Below are positions 11,285-22,805 of a stretch of DNA of 64,000 nt, one piece after another. Every line of letters starts with the position of its first letter. The first letter of the stretch is position 1. The notes below the pieces were generated by a model. It was not told the origin of the DNA. It was given only the letters and a program-made list of their open reading frames with translations, and did not search any database. This stretch comes from Panagrolaimus kolymaensis (taxonomy: Eukaryota > Nematoda > Chromadorea > Rhabditida > Panagrolaimidae): NCBI GenBank assembly GCA_028622995.1, contig JAJQJQ010000007.1, positions 7,440,001 through 7,504,000 of the forward strand, read 5' to 3'. Both the position numbers and the translations under genes were made by a program.

Positions 11285-12874
11285 GTTAAAACAAAACAAA
11301 TTTTTACACAATAATCACTTCTTCTTTTTTAATATCAAACTTTTTAGTAAATAATAATGATTAACTCACGTCTCAACATTTAAACAAAAAAATTTATCAC
11401 ATTTTTTTTTTCATTTTAAGTAAACAAAAACTTTGTAGAAACAGTTATTTTCGGTTGACCGTTTTTTATTTATTATTTTCTTTTTATACAATTTCTTTTA
11501 AACCTAAAAAGCATGTTCCTTTTTTTTATTTAGAAATAATTGAATCAAGTTCGTCGAACGGTGTCAAAATATTTTGTTCTCGTTGTGATTATAACCCAAA
11601 TGTGGAAGAAGAACGCCAAATGCAAAAATATGCATTATCTCTTTAAAAAAGCTTGCTTTCTTTTTATATTTGTTGTCTTCTATTTTCAGTTATTTTATAG
11701 AAAAACCTAAAAATTTTAGCTGCTCTGCTACCTTAAAACCATTTTTGTATTATTGCTATGTTTTATTAACAAAAATTTATTCAATAAATTTTATTTTTAT
11801 ATAAACATATCAATATTAAAAAGTTTTCTACAAACTTCATTTTTAATATTAATCCATGTCCACATTTTGATGAGCATAAAAGGCGTTAATGTAAACAGAC
11901 AAATAATTTGAAGATGGTGAATTAAATAAAAATATGAAGATGCTCAACTGTTTGACTTTTATTTGGACCGTGTAATTTTCTGCATCAATATAAATTGAAG
12001 AAAGGGATTAATTAAAGAAAAAGATATTTTAAAATAAAATTTGGCAAAACACAATATTTTTCGTTCGTCAAGAATTTTTTCCTTTCAAAAGTTTTTTCAA
12101 AATATTATATTTAAATCCTTCAATATTGATAATCAATAGAAGCTTTCTCGAGTTTTAAGATATTTATTAAGAATTTTTGGTAATACCAAACCGGGCATAA
12201 TTTTATTTATGTATTCCGCGTTTTTGTCGAATAATTAAATCAAATGTGCCATTTTTTACACTTACATCCATTGTAATGAATACATTTGTAATGTGTTAGT
12301 CTTTTTGAATTTAAACTTTGTTTCAAAATTTAATATTTTATTCTTCTTTTGCCTTTGCCTTTTCCCATTTCCTCTTTTCTTATTTTAAATTTCTTTGTGT
12401 CTTCTTCTTGCAACCGAAACTAAAGGTTGCTTTCTCAAACTTTAAGGAAGCTGATCCAAATGAATCATCGAGGTGCGCAACCGCCTGTTTTGTATATTGT
12501 ATATAAAAGCATTTTTCTCATTCATCGTAAAAAGCAGACACATTATTTTAGTTTCCAGTCTTTATTTTCTTTTGACTTTATTTTAGTTTTTTTGACTTTT
12601 TTAATAATGTAATTTTTATAAATCAACAACGTATAGTTAGTGGAACTTTACAACATTTTTAAATCAAACAAATATTTTTATTTTTAATCGCTATGTGTTG
12701 CATTATTAAAAAGTGTTTATAAATCATATCAACTCCATATGGAAATACAGTTCCATATTGATCAAAACCAATATATTGATCGGAGGAAGGTTCAACAGCA
12801 AACAAATGACAATGCACAGCGTAATCATTTTGAATCAAAGGCGAAGTAGAAATGGACATGCTCAATCGCCTCGG

Positions 12875-13040
12875 GAGCATGGTCCGGCGAAACCAAGAGT
12901 CTTGGTCTCGAAATGTGGAATATTGGTCATTTTAACCAAGACCAAGACCGAAGGTATTGGTCATGGTGAAAACTTTTCCATATTGATATTCTTTGTCTTG
13001 GTCTTGGTTGAAAAAATCTTGGTATCGCCGGACCCTGCTC
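12875..13040. mobile_element. MITE with GGTCCGGCGA-type terminal inverted repeats, copy 2
   Basis: Ends gagcatggtccggcgaaacc (12,875-) and, on the other strand, gagcagggtccggcgatacc (from 13,040), about 23 bp inverted. The interior has accaagaccaagacc and its complement, as in the copy at 8100-8341. Only ~166 bp and non-coding. Confidence 0.7.
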
Positions 13041-13811
13041 GAGAGATGAAAGGAAAGCAAAGGAAACCATGCGCTTTTTTGGTAAGTTTTTATAGTTAAC
13101 GCATAATTAAAAAATCAGAAACCCCTATAAACAAAAATCTGTTCGAAGCTTTTTTTAAGTAAGTTTAATACCAACATATTCGTACATGCAGAATTCATAT
13201 TTATTCAAAAAGAAAAAAATGGCTCCATCGTAACTTTTTGCAACTTTCGATGCATTATAACTTTACCACCAGAAGGCTAAAAAAAGTGATTGCTATGCTT
13301 AAACATATCTGATAAATACTCTTTAATCATTTCGCAAGCTTATTAAATAGGAAGAAAAAAATTTGCATCCTTAATTTAGTAGTTTTATCGCCAATATAAA
13401 ACATGCGATGTTGCTTTAATAAAATAAAATCATTGATTTTGGCTTTGTGGCGTCGTTTGGCAACCAACAAAAAGGATCGTCTGCTTGCCATTTCTACTCC
13501 GCCATGATACGCTGTGAATGTGGATATTTTTCTTTAAATTCTTTTTCAGCTTCTACTGTGCCTGTTTATTTCCACAATAGTTAACCACCGCCATTCAGAA
13601 TGAGCATATTTTAAAGACAAAAACATTTTAATTTTCCAATCTCAAAATTTGTTTGTCTAAAAAAAATTGAAAATAAAAATTTTAAAGCACACAAGAAACG
13701 TCATCGTTCAATGATGCTGCTTTTTTGTGCTCATAAAAATTTGCTTTTTTAAACATTGTTTAATTTAATAATGTCTTTATAATTAAAAAAAAGAACAAAA
13801 GGAATTTATTA

Positions 13812-13925
13812 AAACCGATAGACAAAAGAAACATTTAATTTTAGGATTCTTTAATATTTTTAAACAAAAAGAAGCTTTGCTTAATAAAATATGAATAAAT
13901 GACGTTTATCTTTCTTTTATTAAAA
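13812..13925 (+). repeat. Dispersed ~130-bp repeat, copy 2
   Basis: Shares cgat(a/tg)acaaa, attctttaatatttttaaac and aaatgacgtttatctttctt with copies near 588, 16,331 (minus) and 24,108 (minus). Similarity runs back to about 13,795 (aaaagaacaaaagg). Confidence 0.6.
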
Positions 13926-14487
13926 AATTTTTTTTTAACCCCAAAAAGATAACAAACATATTAATTTAATTATTATACTAAGTTTTTTTTTCTTTCGTTT
14001 GTTGGTTTGGGAATGGTTTTTTTAGAAAAAGCTTTGTAAAAAAGAAATAAGTAATTCATTATTAATTAATTTTAATCTGAAATTTTTTAAACCATTCAAA
14101 TGGAATCTTTTTAAAAAAAACCAAAAATGAGGATCGTAATTTTTCAACAACAACAAAAATATTTAAAAAAGTTTGAATATTTTAGGTAAAAGTATGTATC
14201 TAGCTTTTAATTTAGTAAAAACAACCTTTGTTTATTCAATAAAGTTTAGTTTAGCAACCCCTATCAAGGGCATGAAAAATTTGCAAACCTCTAAAAAAAA
14301 ATTCTGTTCAAGTTTGCTCTAAGTGTTTTATGGGTATTTATAATAAAGTTTTATAAACTTGGGCTATATGTGTTTCAAGGCAATGTTAAGGTCAAATTGT
14401 TTTTTCTATGGCTTACAATCATTTATCCGTTTTTTTTTTCTTCATCTTCTACGGCTGTTGGTAAATGTTTGATTTTTGGTTGCTTTT

Positions 14488-14670
14488 GTCAAATCCGGAA
14501 AGATTTGATCTTTGATTTAGAAAGAATGCATGTATTTCCGTCGCTGCTTTACAGTGACGCTTTTTCTTTTTTATAAATATGAACGTTTTTTATGTATTTG
14601 TATCACTTTAATAAAAATGTAAAGGAAAAGTGGTCGAGCACGAGATTAATTTCTCGTTATTTAACAGCTT
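14488..14670 (+). repeat. ~190-bp dispersed repeat, copy 2
   Basis: Starts gtcaaatccggaaagatttg and ends atttctcgttatttaacagc, like the copy at 5855-6030. Internal hairpin tcgctgctttacagtgacg is diverged. Confidence 0.7.
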
Positions 14671-14880
14671 TCGATTGACACTACATCATATGATTGCTTG
14701 TCCTTCGATATAGCTAAGCTCAAACCACAAGAAAATATAAATAAAGGATGTGCTGAAAAAAGATTAATAATGGCAATCTTAATTTATTAGAAAAAAATGT
14801 CATTCAAACAAAGCAAAAAAAGAATAAGAGGCAAAAGACACTCAATCAAAATGTCATCAATAAATTAAAATATTTGAACA

Positions 14881-15612
14881 TTAATTGGAATTATGTGTGG
14901 GTTCAGAATATTTCTTTAAAAATTCAGAAACAAAAAACGCTGTAAGTTTATCAAACACTTCAACCATTTCAACATTATTTAATTTAATCATATTTCGGTT
15001 ACTCGCATTTTTTTGACAAATTTTAATGAATTCTTGTTGAAAAGGAGGCAACCATGGAAGATCAATGTTATAAATAATTGAATATAAAAGTAAATGCACG
15101 CTTTCCAATGGAATTTCATTATTTCGCAATATGATAGCCCAAGATAAAATATATTCTGGCAAATCGGATGTTTCATTAATTTTTATTGATTCAATAAGGG
15201 AATCAAGTAAAGTGGATGTATTGGATTTAACAAAATCAAAAAGCCATTCGGGTTTTTTTAGGCATAAATTAAAAAATTTATGCAAAATTTTTGCCATAAT
15301 ATAATATTCTCCACATTCAAGTGAATCAGCATTAAATGCTGTGCATTTCATTCCAATTTCCAAACACTTTTGATATCGGCATTTTTGGCAACGAATTCCA
15401 ATTTCTGATGGGGCTAAATATAAATTATTTTGTATTAGATAGTTGCTTATAGAATCTTACTTGATAAGCATAAATAAAAATTATTACAAATAGGATTAAG
15501 CTTTTCTTGAACACTTCTAACAAAAAATGCTGCACATGCATTACAACATTTCCCTCCATAACGAATGCATTGTCGTGGCCGTCCACAAATTTTACAATCA
15601 TCGTTGGACATT
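14881..15612 (-). CDS. Nuclear hormone receptor (nematode divergent type), copy 1
   Basis: Two exons. The first (15,612 to about 15,470) starts MSNDDCKICGRPRQC and carries the first zinc finger and P-box (CNACAAFFVRSV). The second (about 15,410-14,881) completes the second finger (IRCQKCRYQKCLEIGM) and continues into a helical ligand-binding domain of about 155 residues. DNA-binding C4 fingers place it as a nuclear transcription factor. The LBD is short compared with typical receptors and has lost obvious AF-2 features, as is common in the large nematode supplementary receptor set. ATG chosen because it directly precedes the first CxxC. A paralogue is at 22,030-22,805. Confidence 0.85.
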
Positions 15613-16044
15613 TCAAAAAAAAAAACGGATGGTCAAGAAAATGAAATTGAGAGAGAATGAATATGAAGAAGGATGAAAAAATTAATAAAGTTTAACGGCT
15701 GCAAGCTTTCATTCTTATTTATTTATAAGTGTGAAGAAGAAATCCCGCCCTATGCTCAATATTTAAAGGCGAAGAAGGGAAGCTTTGCTAAAAAATATAT
15801 TCAAGGTGAAGAACCTTCTCGGCCGACATCATTTTCCCTCTCGCGCGGCTTTGTTAACATAATTTTTTAACAATAAAATTATAGGTTGGAAACGGGACGG
15901 GATGAAGAGTTTAATCCCGTTAAAGGACGAGACGAGAAAATTTGATCCCATTTTCGCCCACAATAAAAAAATCATTACGTTTGCCCTAAAAAAATTGAAT
16001 TTTTCAATCTTTGAATCCTAAAATAGATGGAAAGCATTCATTAA

Positions 16045-16267
16045 AGGGAGTGTCTCAGGCGATGGCAGGAATCCTTACGCCGGCTCCCTTTGTTTTTGGT
16101 TTACGAAACATTTCGAAACGTTTTTCGTGGAAGGAACTTTTTTTGCAAATAGCTACAAAAAGCTTCAAACTTTTTGTAGCACTTTGGAAGTCTTTGAGAC
16201 AGTGAAAAAACTTTCGGGCTAGGAACACCCGGCGTAAGGAATCCTGCCATCGCCTGAGACACTCCCT
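16045..16267. mobile_element. 223-bp MITE with TTAA target duplication
   Basis: Left end AGGGAGTGTCTCAGGCGATG and right end its reverse complement. Arms match over about 40 bp (down to ttacgccgg / ccggcgtaa). TTAA lies on both sides (16,041-16,044 and 16,268-16,271). TTAA duplications are typical of piggyBac-type transposition. A second, inner inverted repeat (gctacaaaaag / ctttttgtagc) is present. A diverged relative is at 21,500-21,657. Confidence 0.8.
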
Positions 16268-16330
16268 TTAAATTCTCAAATATATTTGTGATATCATTTT
16301 TATGTTAACAAAAGGTCCCTTTTAAAAAAG

Positions 16331-16445
16331 AAAAGAAAGATAAGCGTCATTTATTTAATTTTTTTTATCCACATATCCTCTTTTGTTTAAAAATATTAAA
16401 GAATCATAAAATTAAATATTTCTTTGTCAATCGTTTTAAAAAATA
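16331..16445 (-). repeat. Dispersed ~130-bp repeat, copy 3
   Basis: Reverse-complement copy: gaaagataagcgtcatttat, tttgtttaaaaatattaaag and ctttgtcaatcgtttt in order. It starts ~60 bp after the TTAA-flanked MITE. The family has four copies in this window. Confidence 0.6.
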
Positions 16446-17219
16446 TGTCTTTTGTTCTTTTTTCTGGTTTAAAGTTAGTTTAAAAACATATTTTAATCAG
16501 CCAAAAGATAAGTATGAAATGACGAAACGTTTTTTTAAGTTTAATAACAAAGCTTTTTTAATATCCATTTCTTGCGTACAATAAAATTATCCAAAAAGAT
16601 CCAAAAAAACAACATTTATTAAAAAAAATTTAATTTTTTAAATCACAAACGTTTTGATTGGAAAAAAACTAAAACTTTATGAAAAATTTTTAGAATTATT
16701 TTCTTCGAAAGTGATTTTATTTTTTTACGAATTGGTTGAAAAGACTTTTGTAAAACGAATCAAAAAAGCGTAAAATTTTTTTAAACTCTATCTTCCATAT
16801 TAAAAAAGCATTCAAGGTCATCAAAATGGATAAACTTTGGCAAAAAAAAAAAAAAAAAAAAAAATAACATAAAATTCTTTCACATTTATTTAAAATGCGT
16901 ATGTGTAAATGTATAGCTTAAAAAAATTTGATATTACTTTATTATCATCATTTTTATGCTTTAAAAAATTCATTTGAAAAGGGGAAAGATATTTTATGAA
17001 TCGTTTTATAATAAATTTTTGTAAACTTATCAAAAGTTAAGAAAATTAATTCATGGCAAACAAGACATAATGAAGGAAGATAATCAAACATTGACGAAGC
17101 TCATCGTCAATGGCAATAAATATCATTCTGTGGTGCAATGGCGCATGTACACAAATAAAGTATGCTAATACCCGGCTTTATTTTTTATTATACATAAAAT
17201 AAACGTTTTTAAGAAACTG

Positions 17220-18533
17220 CTATATATCTATTTTTTGTATCCACGCAGAATCGTAGTATTCTGTTTTTGTGTGCCATACAAGGATTTCACGCAGATTTGC
17301 GTCAAATCCAAAAGGTTGAATTTCGTTTAACGGAATATTAAATTGTTTTATAAAGCAATCGCCTACTTCTGATAATTTACAATCGCGTTTAAATGAAGCA
17401 CTAAAATCATTAATTTTTAATAAAGCAAGCATATTTGCGCAAAAAAATAAAACAAACTTTGAATTGAATAAAATAAGCTTGAGATTAATAGCAAATCCAA
17501 CCACATCGGTAGCAAAAGTTCTATTTTGATCAGAAATAACGTTAAACGATATTATTCTCTTTTGTTCATTAATTATGGGAGTTTCAACTAAAGCTTGTCC
17601 AACTAGACCTAAAAAATATAAAATCCAATATGTGTACTAAATTTAGGCAAGGAAGCGGGCCTGCCTAGGCCCGGCATGGCCGTGAAAAAGTCGGCCCGTT
17701 TCCATGCCTAGTATTAATATACTTTTTTTGTTTAAATTTTGAACTCGAAAAATAAAATAAAATCGGCTAAAAATTGTTGGCATAATGAGAGAGAAATTTT
17801 AATACATTAAAGTTATTTTAAAAAATTAAGAAACTGGTTAAAAAGTTTTTCTTGAATTCTTTTCTTTTCTTCAAATTTTTGTGATGTGCCTTTGGAAAAA
17901 AATCGAGATAATTTACAATCAATGCCTTTTAGTGGGGAAATGAATTAAAATTTCTTCTATAAATACATAAAATACTTACCAACAGCCCAAATTCCTATAC
18001 CTTTTACTTTTTTTATGTAATAATCAAATAGCCTTAAATCATAAGTAACATCTTCATCTGCAAAATATACGACAGCGTTATAATAATAATAATGATAATA
18101 ATTAGAATAATAACCTTTTATAAATTCAAGGGCTTTGTTTCTTTGAGCCCAAAACTCTTCTAAAAAAATATTTATTTAAATTAATCATTTTTTAACAAAT
18201 TTTGTGTCTGATTTTCCCACCTTGCTTTTCATCTTTTTGTGGTGAGAGAGCATAAAGATAATCATATTTGATTTTGGATCGAATTAAAATATCTTCTACT
18301 TCTGAATTAGTTTGGTTACCATTTTCAATAATAATCCAATGTAAATTATTTTTAATATGCATCAAAGTTTGCGATAAACGAGTTATATCCGGAATTCTCG
18401 TAAGCTTTTCTCTTGTTGGAGTACAAATTATAAGTAAAGGATCTTTGTGGAAAAATTGGTTTACAACAAAAATCAAATATATTATTAATAAAAATGAGGA
18501 AATCAAAATTGATGGATTTGTGATCGGTGCCAT
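17220..18533 (-). CDS. GT43 beta-1,3-glucuronyltransferase-like type II membrane enzyme
   Basis: Three exons (about 18,533-18,210, 18,160-17,984 and 17,610-17,220). N-terminal signal-anchor ISSFLLIIYLIFVVN; then IICTPTREKLTRIPDITRL, LHWIIIENGN, YAVV-type FADEDVTYDLRLFDYYIKKV (metal-binding DxD and the YDLRLF hallmark), IGIWAVG, VVGFAINLKLIL and the C-terminal ILVWHTKTE. This order matches Golgi GT43 enzymes that add glucuronic acid to proteoglycan linkers or related glycans. Odd points: the site of the family's catalytic Glu (usually in a QES-like block) reads FSASFKRDCKL here, so the base may be missing. The second intron carries a GC-rich foldback (17,642-17,709). Acceptor sugar unknown. 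Confidence 0.8.
17642..17709. repeat. GC-rich foldback inside the GT43 intron
   Basis: Arms aggcaaggaagcgggcc and, on the other strand, aggcatggaaacgggcc enclose gtgaaaaagtc and cctaggcccggc-like sequence. GC content is far above surroundings. Similar islands are at 3357-3434 and elsewhere. Confidence 0.6.
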
Positions 18534-19170
18534 CTAAAATAATTTTGTTATAAGAAAGCTAAATTTTAATAAAGCGCGCTTCAAAATATAAACCAATGTT
18601 AAAAACAAATGATTAAAAAAAGGAAAAACAATAGCTATTATAATGGGTGGAAATGCGAAAAGTCTTATGCAAATGCAAGTAAAAAACAAGTTAAAATAGA
18701 TTTAAGCAATCAACGTTTTACTTGCATGCAGTACATAAAGCTAAATCTTGTTACTGCTTTAAAACTTTTACCAAAAATGATTATAAGAATTATTTTAAAA
18801 AGGTATTTCTGCTTTCAAAATTTTCCATCTTGTTTTATTCTATTTTATGTAATTTTAACATATTTTTATGTTTTTTACTTTCATTATATTAATTTTCCAT
18901 TTACATATGGTTAGGAATTTTAATAATAAGTTATTTAAAATTTTTTTGTAAATTTAAAAGACCCAACAAAAGGATTTGTAATAGAGTGGCATCCCTATGA
19001 GGATCGTGACTCACAGGTTCAAAATCTCGTCGTTTGTATACTCATTTTTTCATGCGCAAAAATTGAAAAAATAATTTTGGTTTAGTCCTACGAAATCACT
19101 ATCATAGAAAAAACTTATAATACTTTTTTTGAATTACAGCGTCAAATTTTTTAGTTTTTTTTAAGTAGGT
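18534..19170. other. Intergenic stretch between divergent GT43 and GT31 genes
   Basis: The two glycosyltransferase genes are head to head here, so both promoters should lie in this ~640 bp. I see no clear motif. The open frame at 18,609-18,914 looks AT-driven. A tRNA-B-box-like stretch (caggttcaaaatctcg near 19,013) is present but no tRNA folds. Confidence 0.4.
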
Positions 19171-20695
19171 ATGCGCAGACCCTCCTTCTGTATTATAACA
19201 TTGAATGAAAAAGTTACTGACCCAAATCTTGTAAAAAAAAAAAGAATTTTATTTTCAGATAATATTAAAAGAGAAATTAGCGCCGATAATTTAATATTAA
19301 ACAAAATGATATTTTCCAATAAAAATATAACCCAAAGTGTTTATTTTTGTCAAAACACAACAAAACTTTTGATTGCAGTGATTTCACATTTCGATGATTT
19401 CGATGGAAGAATTTTTATAAGAAAAACTTGGGGAAAACCCTCGCCCCCTTCAGAAATTAGATTCGTTGTTGGAAAAAAGGTACATTTTCTTTTTATTTTT
19501 CATTTTTTTAAAAAATGTTTATGCTCTAAATCGAGACATTAATTATTTCTTAATAGGTTTTACAGTTTTACACAAAAAGCTTAAATAAAGTTCACTAAAT
19601 ATTTTAGAAGAACGAAAATTTCCCCAATGCTTTATTATTGGCTGAACAATTAGCTTATAAAGATTTAATAATAACTACCATCGAAGAAGATTACTATGAT
19701 TTATCATTGAAAACTTTAGCATCCTTAACATTTTTTTCATCCGCTTGCCCTTCAGCTACGTGTCTTTCAAAAAGCGACTCCGACACAATTATAAATATTT
19801 CAAAACTGGAAAAATTATGTAATAAACATAAAAGTAAAAAAACTAAATTAATTCGAAAATGTTTTTATCCCACGTTTTTTTTAAGCGATTGAAAGCATTC
19901 ATGGTTATTGCTTTAAAAATGGTTTAGTTCTTCGACGATCCTTTATTTCAAGCAAATGGAATGTCCCGGAATATGTTTTCGCACCAAAAAATTATCCATT
20001 TTATTGCCGTGGTGGAAATTATTTATTTACAAAAAGATCAACGATAGGTAAGTTAAAATAATATTTGAATATAAAACTTTTATTTTTGATTGGTATCCTC
20101 ATTAGAGATTTTTTATTTTATTTTAAAAAACTTTTTTTACTGCGAGGCCATCAAAAATATGGTTTCCCAAAACTCTGTTAGTTCGATCGTTTTTAAGAAC
20201 TCTTGCGTCAGCAAATGAAGGATGCGCAGCATTGCGCCGCTTCCAAACTGTCTACTTTTTTGAGTAAACATTCGTTTTTTTGCTACAAAAAAAAAAGATT
20301 TAAAAAAAAATTGTCAAGAATTTCAATTTTAATGGGTGGTTTTTTCGGGCATAATTTTGAATTTTTTTATATTTAAAATAATTTTACTTTTAGAAAAAAT
20401 TTTAACAAGTTTAAATTTTATTGGGTTTTTCTCTTCCTATAACTTACAAAAAATGCCAGAAGATGTGATTTTCACTGGAATTGCAGCCGAATATGCTAAT
20501 ATTAAACTTCGACCAAATTCACGCTTTATTCCATGCATAGATGAAAATGGCAAAGATTGTTTGAAACACAACCCTTTACCAAAGCCATGGATTTCAGCAA
20601 TGATTGGAAACATCGGACAAGAAATATTACAAAATTGTGTTAAACATGATAGATGGGAAAATTGTGTGAATAATAAATTGTTTCGCTTAAATTAA
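19171..20695 (+). CDS. GT31 beta-1,3-galactosyltransferase-like protein
   Basis: At least four exons: 19,171 to about 19,483; about 19,610-19,885; about 19,890-20,047; about 20,396-20,695. Domain blocks in order: LLIAVISHFDDFDGRIFIRKTWG (start of the Galactosyl_T fold), NENFPNALLLAEQLAYKDLI, EEDYYDLSLKTLASL, SKSDSDTIIN at the site of the metal-binding DDD motif, then YPFYCRGGNYLFTKRSTIG and PEDVIFTGIAAEYANI. Expected role: Golgi transfer of a hexose in beta-1,3 linkage. Odd points: DDDVFV of active enzymes is replaced by SDSDTII, and I see no strong N-terminal membrane anchor, so the true start may lie in an upstream exon. Introns begin GTAAGT. Confidence 0.75.
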
Positions 20696-22029
20696 AAATT
20701 GTGTAAAACGTTATTTAAAAAAGTTTTTTACTTTTTTATTTCTTCTAAATCATAAATAAATAACAAACGAACGGACGACGATGACGATGACGATGACGAT
20801 GATGATTATAAACCTTCAAAAAAATAAAAATTATTTTCTTTTTTGATTCTTTTTTTGAAAGGCAGCAGCATAAGTAAAAAAGGCTCCCTTTCCACAAAAT
20901 TTTTAATAATCTTATGGTTGGAATCTTTTCAGACCGGTTGAAAATTGTCTCTTCGTACCTTGCCTCGCCTACGTGCGTGGGCATCTCGCAAACGTCAAAC
21001 ATTAATTAAAGGTGCCTCGCTTTGTTTGACCTCGAATTTGAAAAAAAAAAATCCCGTTTTTCTTTTATTTATCATTGATACTAATCAATTGGAGTGTTGA
21101 TTTTTTCAAGCGAACCTCTCTGTTTTGTTTCGAAATAAAAAAGAAAGGTTTTTTCTATACATGATTCTAGCCCGAAATTTTTGAGGCCCGGGCCAAACGC
21201 AAACTTGTACATGGAGTCGTCGTCGGTTTTTTTCAATCGCTCGATGCAAGGATAAGCTTTTTATTTATTTAATCATCAAAAATTCTTTGTTTTTTTTCCA
21301 AACTAATAATAGTTTTCAATGTAGAGAAGAATGCTTTTGCATTTATTTTTTTAATATTCAAATTAACTACCATTCTTTTCTTCATTTCTTACTATAAAAT
21401 CTAAAGGTAGGAGAAGGAAAAAACCATTAAAAATTTTTTTTTATTTTAGCAAAAATTGATCGATTTACTTTTTTAGGAAACCTAAAAAATGATGATTAAA
21501 GGGAGTGTTTCATGAAGCAAGGAAAAAAATCTTTACAACAGGTGTTCCTAGTTCTAAAATCATTTTTTTTTCAGTGCAAAATTGCTTTCGAATAGTTTCC
21601 AAAAAAACGATGGGAGCCATCATAAGTATTTTCCTTGTTTCATGAGACACGTCTCCCTTCGAAGGGTAGCAGTAAATCGAAAGAAGGTACTTTTATAATT
21701 TTTGCGATTCTCAACACAATTTTTTAGCGTTTTTACAGTTTTTATTTTCTAACACTTTTTCATATACAAAAAAGACAAGCTTAAAGTTGTTAGTTTTTCT
21801 AAAAAAATTTATAAGCACCATTGAAAAAAATAGGCAAACATTAGCTTAAAATTGGTAATAAAAAAAGTCCCAGTTAAAATATTACACATAATGATTATAA
21901 TTAGCAAAAAAAATTTGGTATTGAATTCGCTTTTTTCCAAATGTAAGTTGATTAACAACAATCCCTTTTGAAATATTATTAAAAATCCCAAATGGAAAAA
22001 CATGAAAATTTTTGAAAAAATAAATTTTT
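20696..22029. other. Intergenic stretch with a microsatellite and MITE relic
   Basis: A short gacgat-type microsatellite lies at about 20,776-20,805. A diverged TTAA-type MITE lies at 21,500-21,657. A GC patch gaggcccgggcc is near 21,193. No credible gene. Confidence 0.5.
21500..21657. mobile_element. Diverged MITE related to the TTAA-flanked family
   Basis: Left end AGGGAGTGTTTCATGAAGCA after TTAA (21,496-21,499). Right end, read on the other strand, AGGGAGACGTGTCTCATGAA, followed by TCGA where TTAA is expected. The internal ggtgttcctagttct matches the reverse complement of the aggaacacc region in the copy at 16,045-16,267. Confidence 0.6.
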
Positions 22030-22805
22030 TTAAAGACTTTTCACAAAACTTAGCTTTTTTGTTAAATTTGGAAAGTTGTTACCAAAAATTTTTTGATATT
22101 CGCATGCGAAAAAGTATGCAAGTTTTTCAAAGCCTTCTCGAATTTCATCAGAGCCATAATTCTCTTGGGTCAATTCTTTTTGAGCCACACTTTTTTGGAA
22201 ATGGATTAAACGAAATTGATCTTGAAAAGATAAATTAGGAATTTGGATTTTGCACACGATGGAATAAAACAAAACATATGCTTTATTGAGTGGCATTTGA
22301 TTCTTTTGAAGAAGTTCAGCCCATGGAAGCAAGTAATTTGTTAGTGAACTTTTGGGTAAAAGTTCAAAGGCTTTATCAAACAATGTTCGATCTTCACGTT
22401 CCAAATAATTAAATAACAATTGTGGGCTAGCTTGAATGGTGATGAAAAGGTTATTTAATTTTTTTGAAAGAACATAATATTCTCCACATTTTTTTATTCT
22501 TTTCTCATTCGATTGTGCAACTCTTCCATGAATCATTCCAATTTCCAAGCATCTTTGATATCGGCATTTTCGACATGAACTTCCAGTCAATGTTGGAACT
22601 AAAAATTATAAAATAATAATATTTTAATTATGAGAATGGAGAACTTACTTGCCAAGCATAAATTATAATTGGAGCAAAGAAATCTATTGGATCGTTTAAT
22701 AAAACGCATAAAAAATGTTGCACATGCAGTACATGCTTGACCACCGTATCGTTTACAATCGATATTCAAACGACGTCCACAAACTTTGCATTTCTTGGAT
22801 ACCAT
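22030..22805 (-). CDS. Nuclear hormone receptor (nematode divergent type), copy 2
   Basis: Exon 1 (22,805 to about 22,645) starts MVSKKCKVCGRRL and has the first C4 finger with P-box CTACATFFMRFI. After a short intron, exon 2 (about 22,598-22,030) has SSCRKCRYQRCLEIGMIHGR and an LBD of about 165 residues that includes KKCGEYYVLSKKLNNLF. That segment aligns with the ECGEYYIMAKILHKFFNL segment of the receptor at 14,881, so the two are paralogues. The start at 22,805 is preferred over the upstream Met at 22,868 because it sits just before the first zinc finger, as in the paralogue. Confidence 0.85.

Larger units (their letters stand above)
11081..14880. other. Long repeat-rich stretch without a recognisable gene
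   Basis: Holds a hairpin at 11,242-11,284 (caagcag / ctgcttg around gcctcccgtagggaggc), a MITE at 12,875-13,040, the ~130-bp repeat copy 2 near 13,812-13,925 and the ~190-bp repeat copy 2 near 14,488-14,670. Open frames at 11,455, 12,318-12,612 and 14,370 show no motif and have AT-driven composition. The rest is AT-rich. Confidence 0.45.
15613..17219. other. Intergenic stretch with a TTAA-flanked MITE
   Basis: No gene seen. It holds a G/C-richer patch at 15,880-15,950 (acgggacgggatgaagag and related pieces), the MITE at 16,045-16,267, the ~130-bp repeat copy 3 (minus) at 16,331-16,445 and an A-run of more than 20 at about 16,842-16,863. Confidence 0.5.

Noticed and set aside
12713..13099. 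A 128-residue plus-strand open frame
   Set aside because: It overlaps MITE copy 2 and shows no protein features.
19005..19035. A B-box-like caggttcaaaatctcg suggesting a tRNA
   Set aside because: No A box at the right spacing and no acceptor or anticodon stem.
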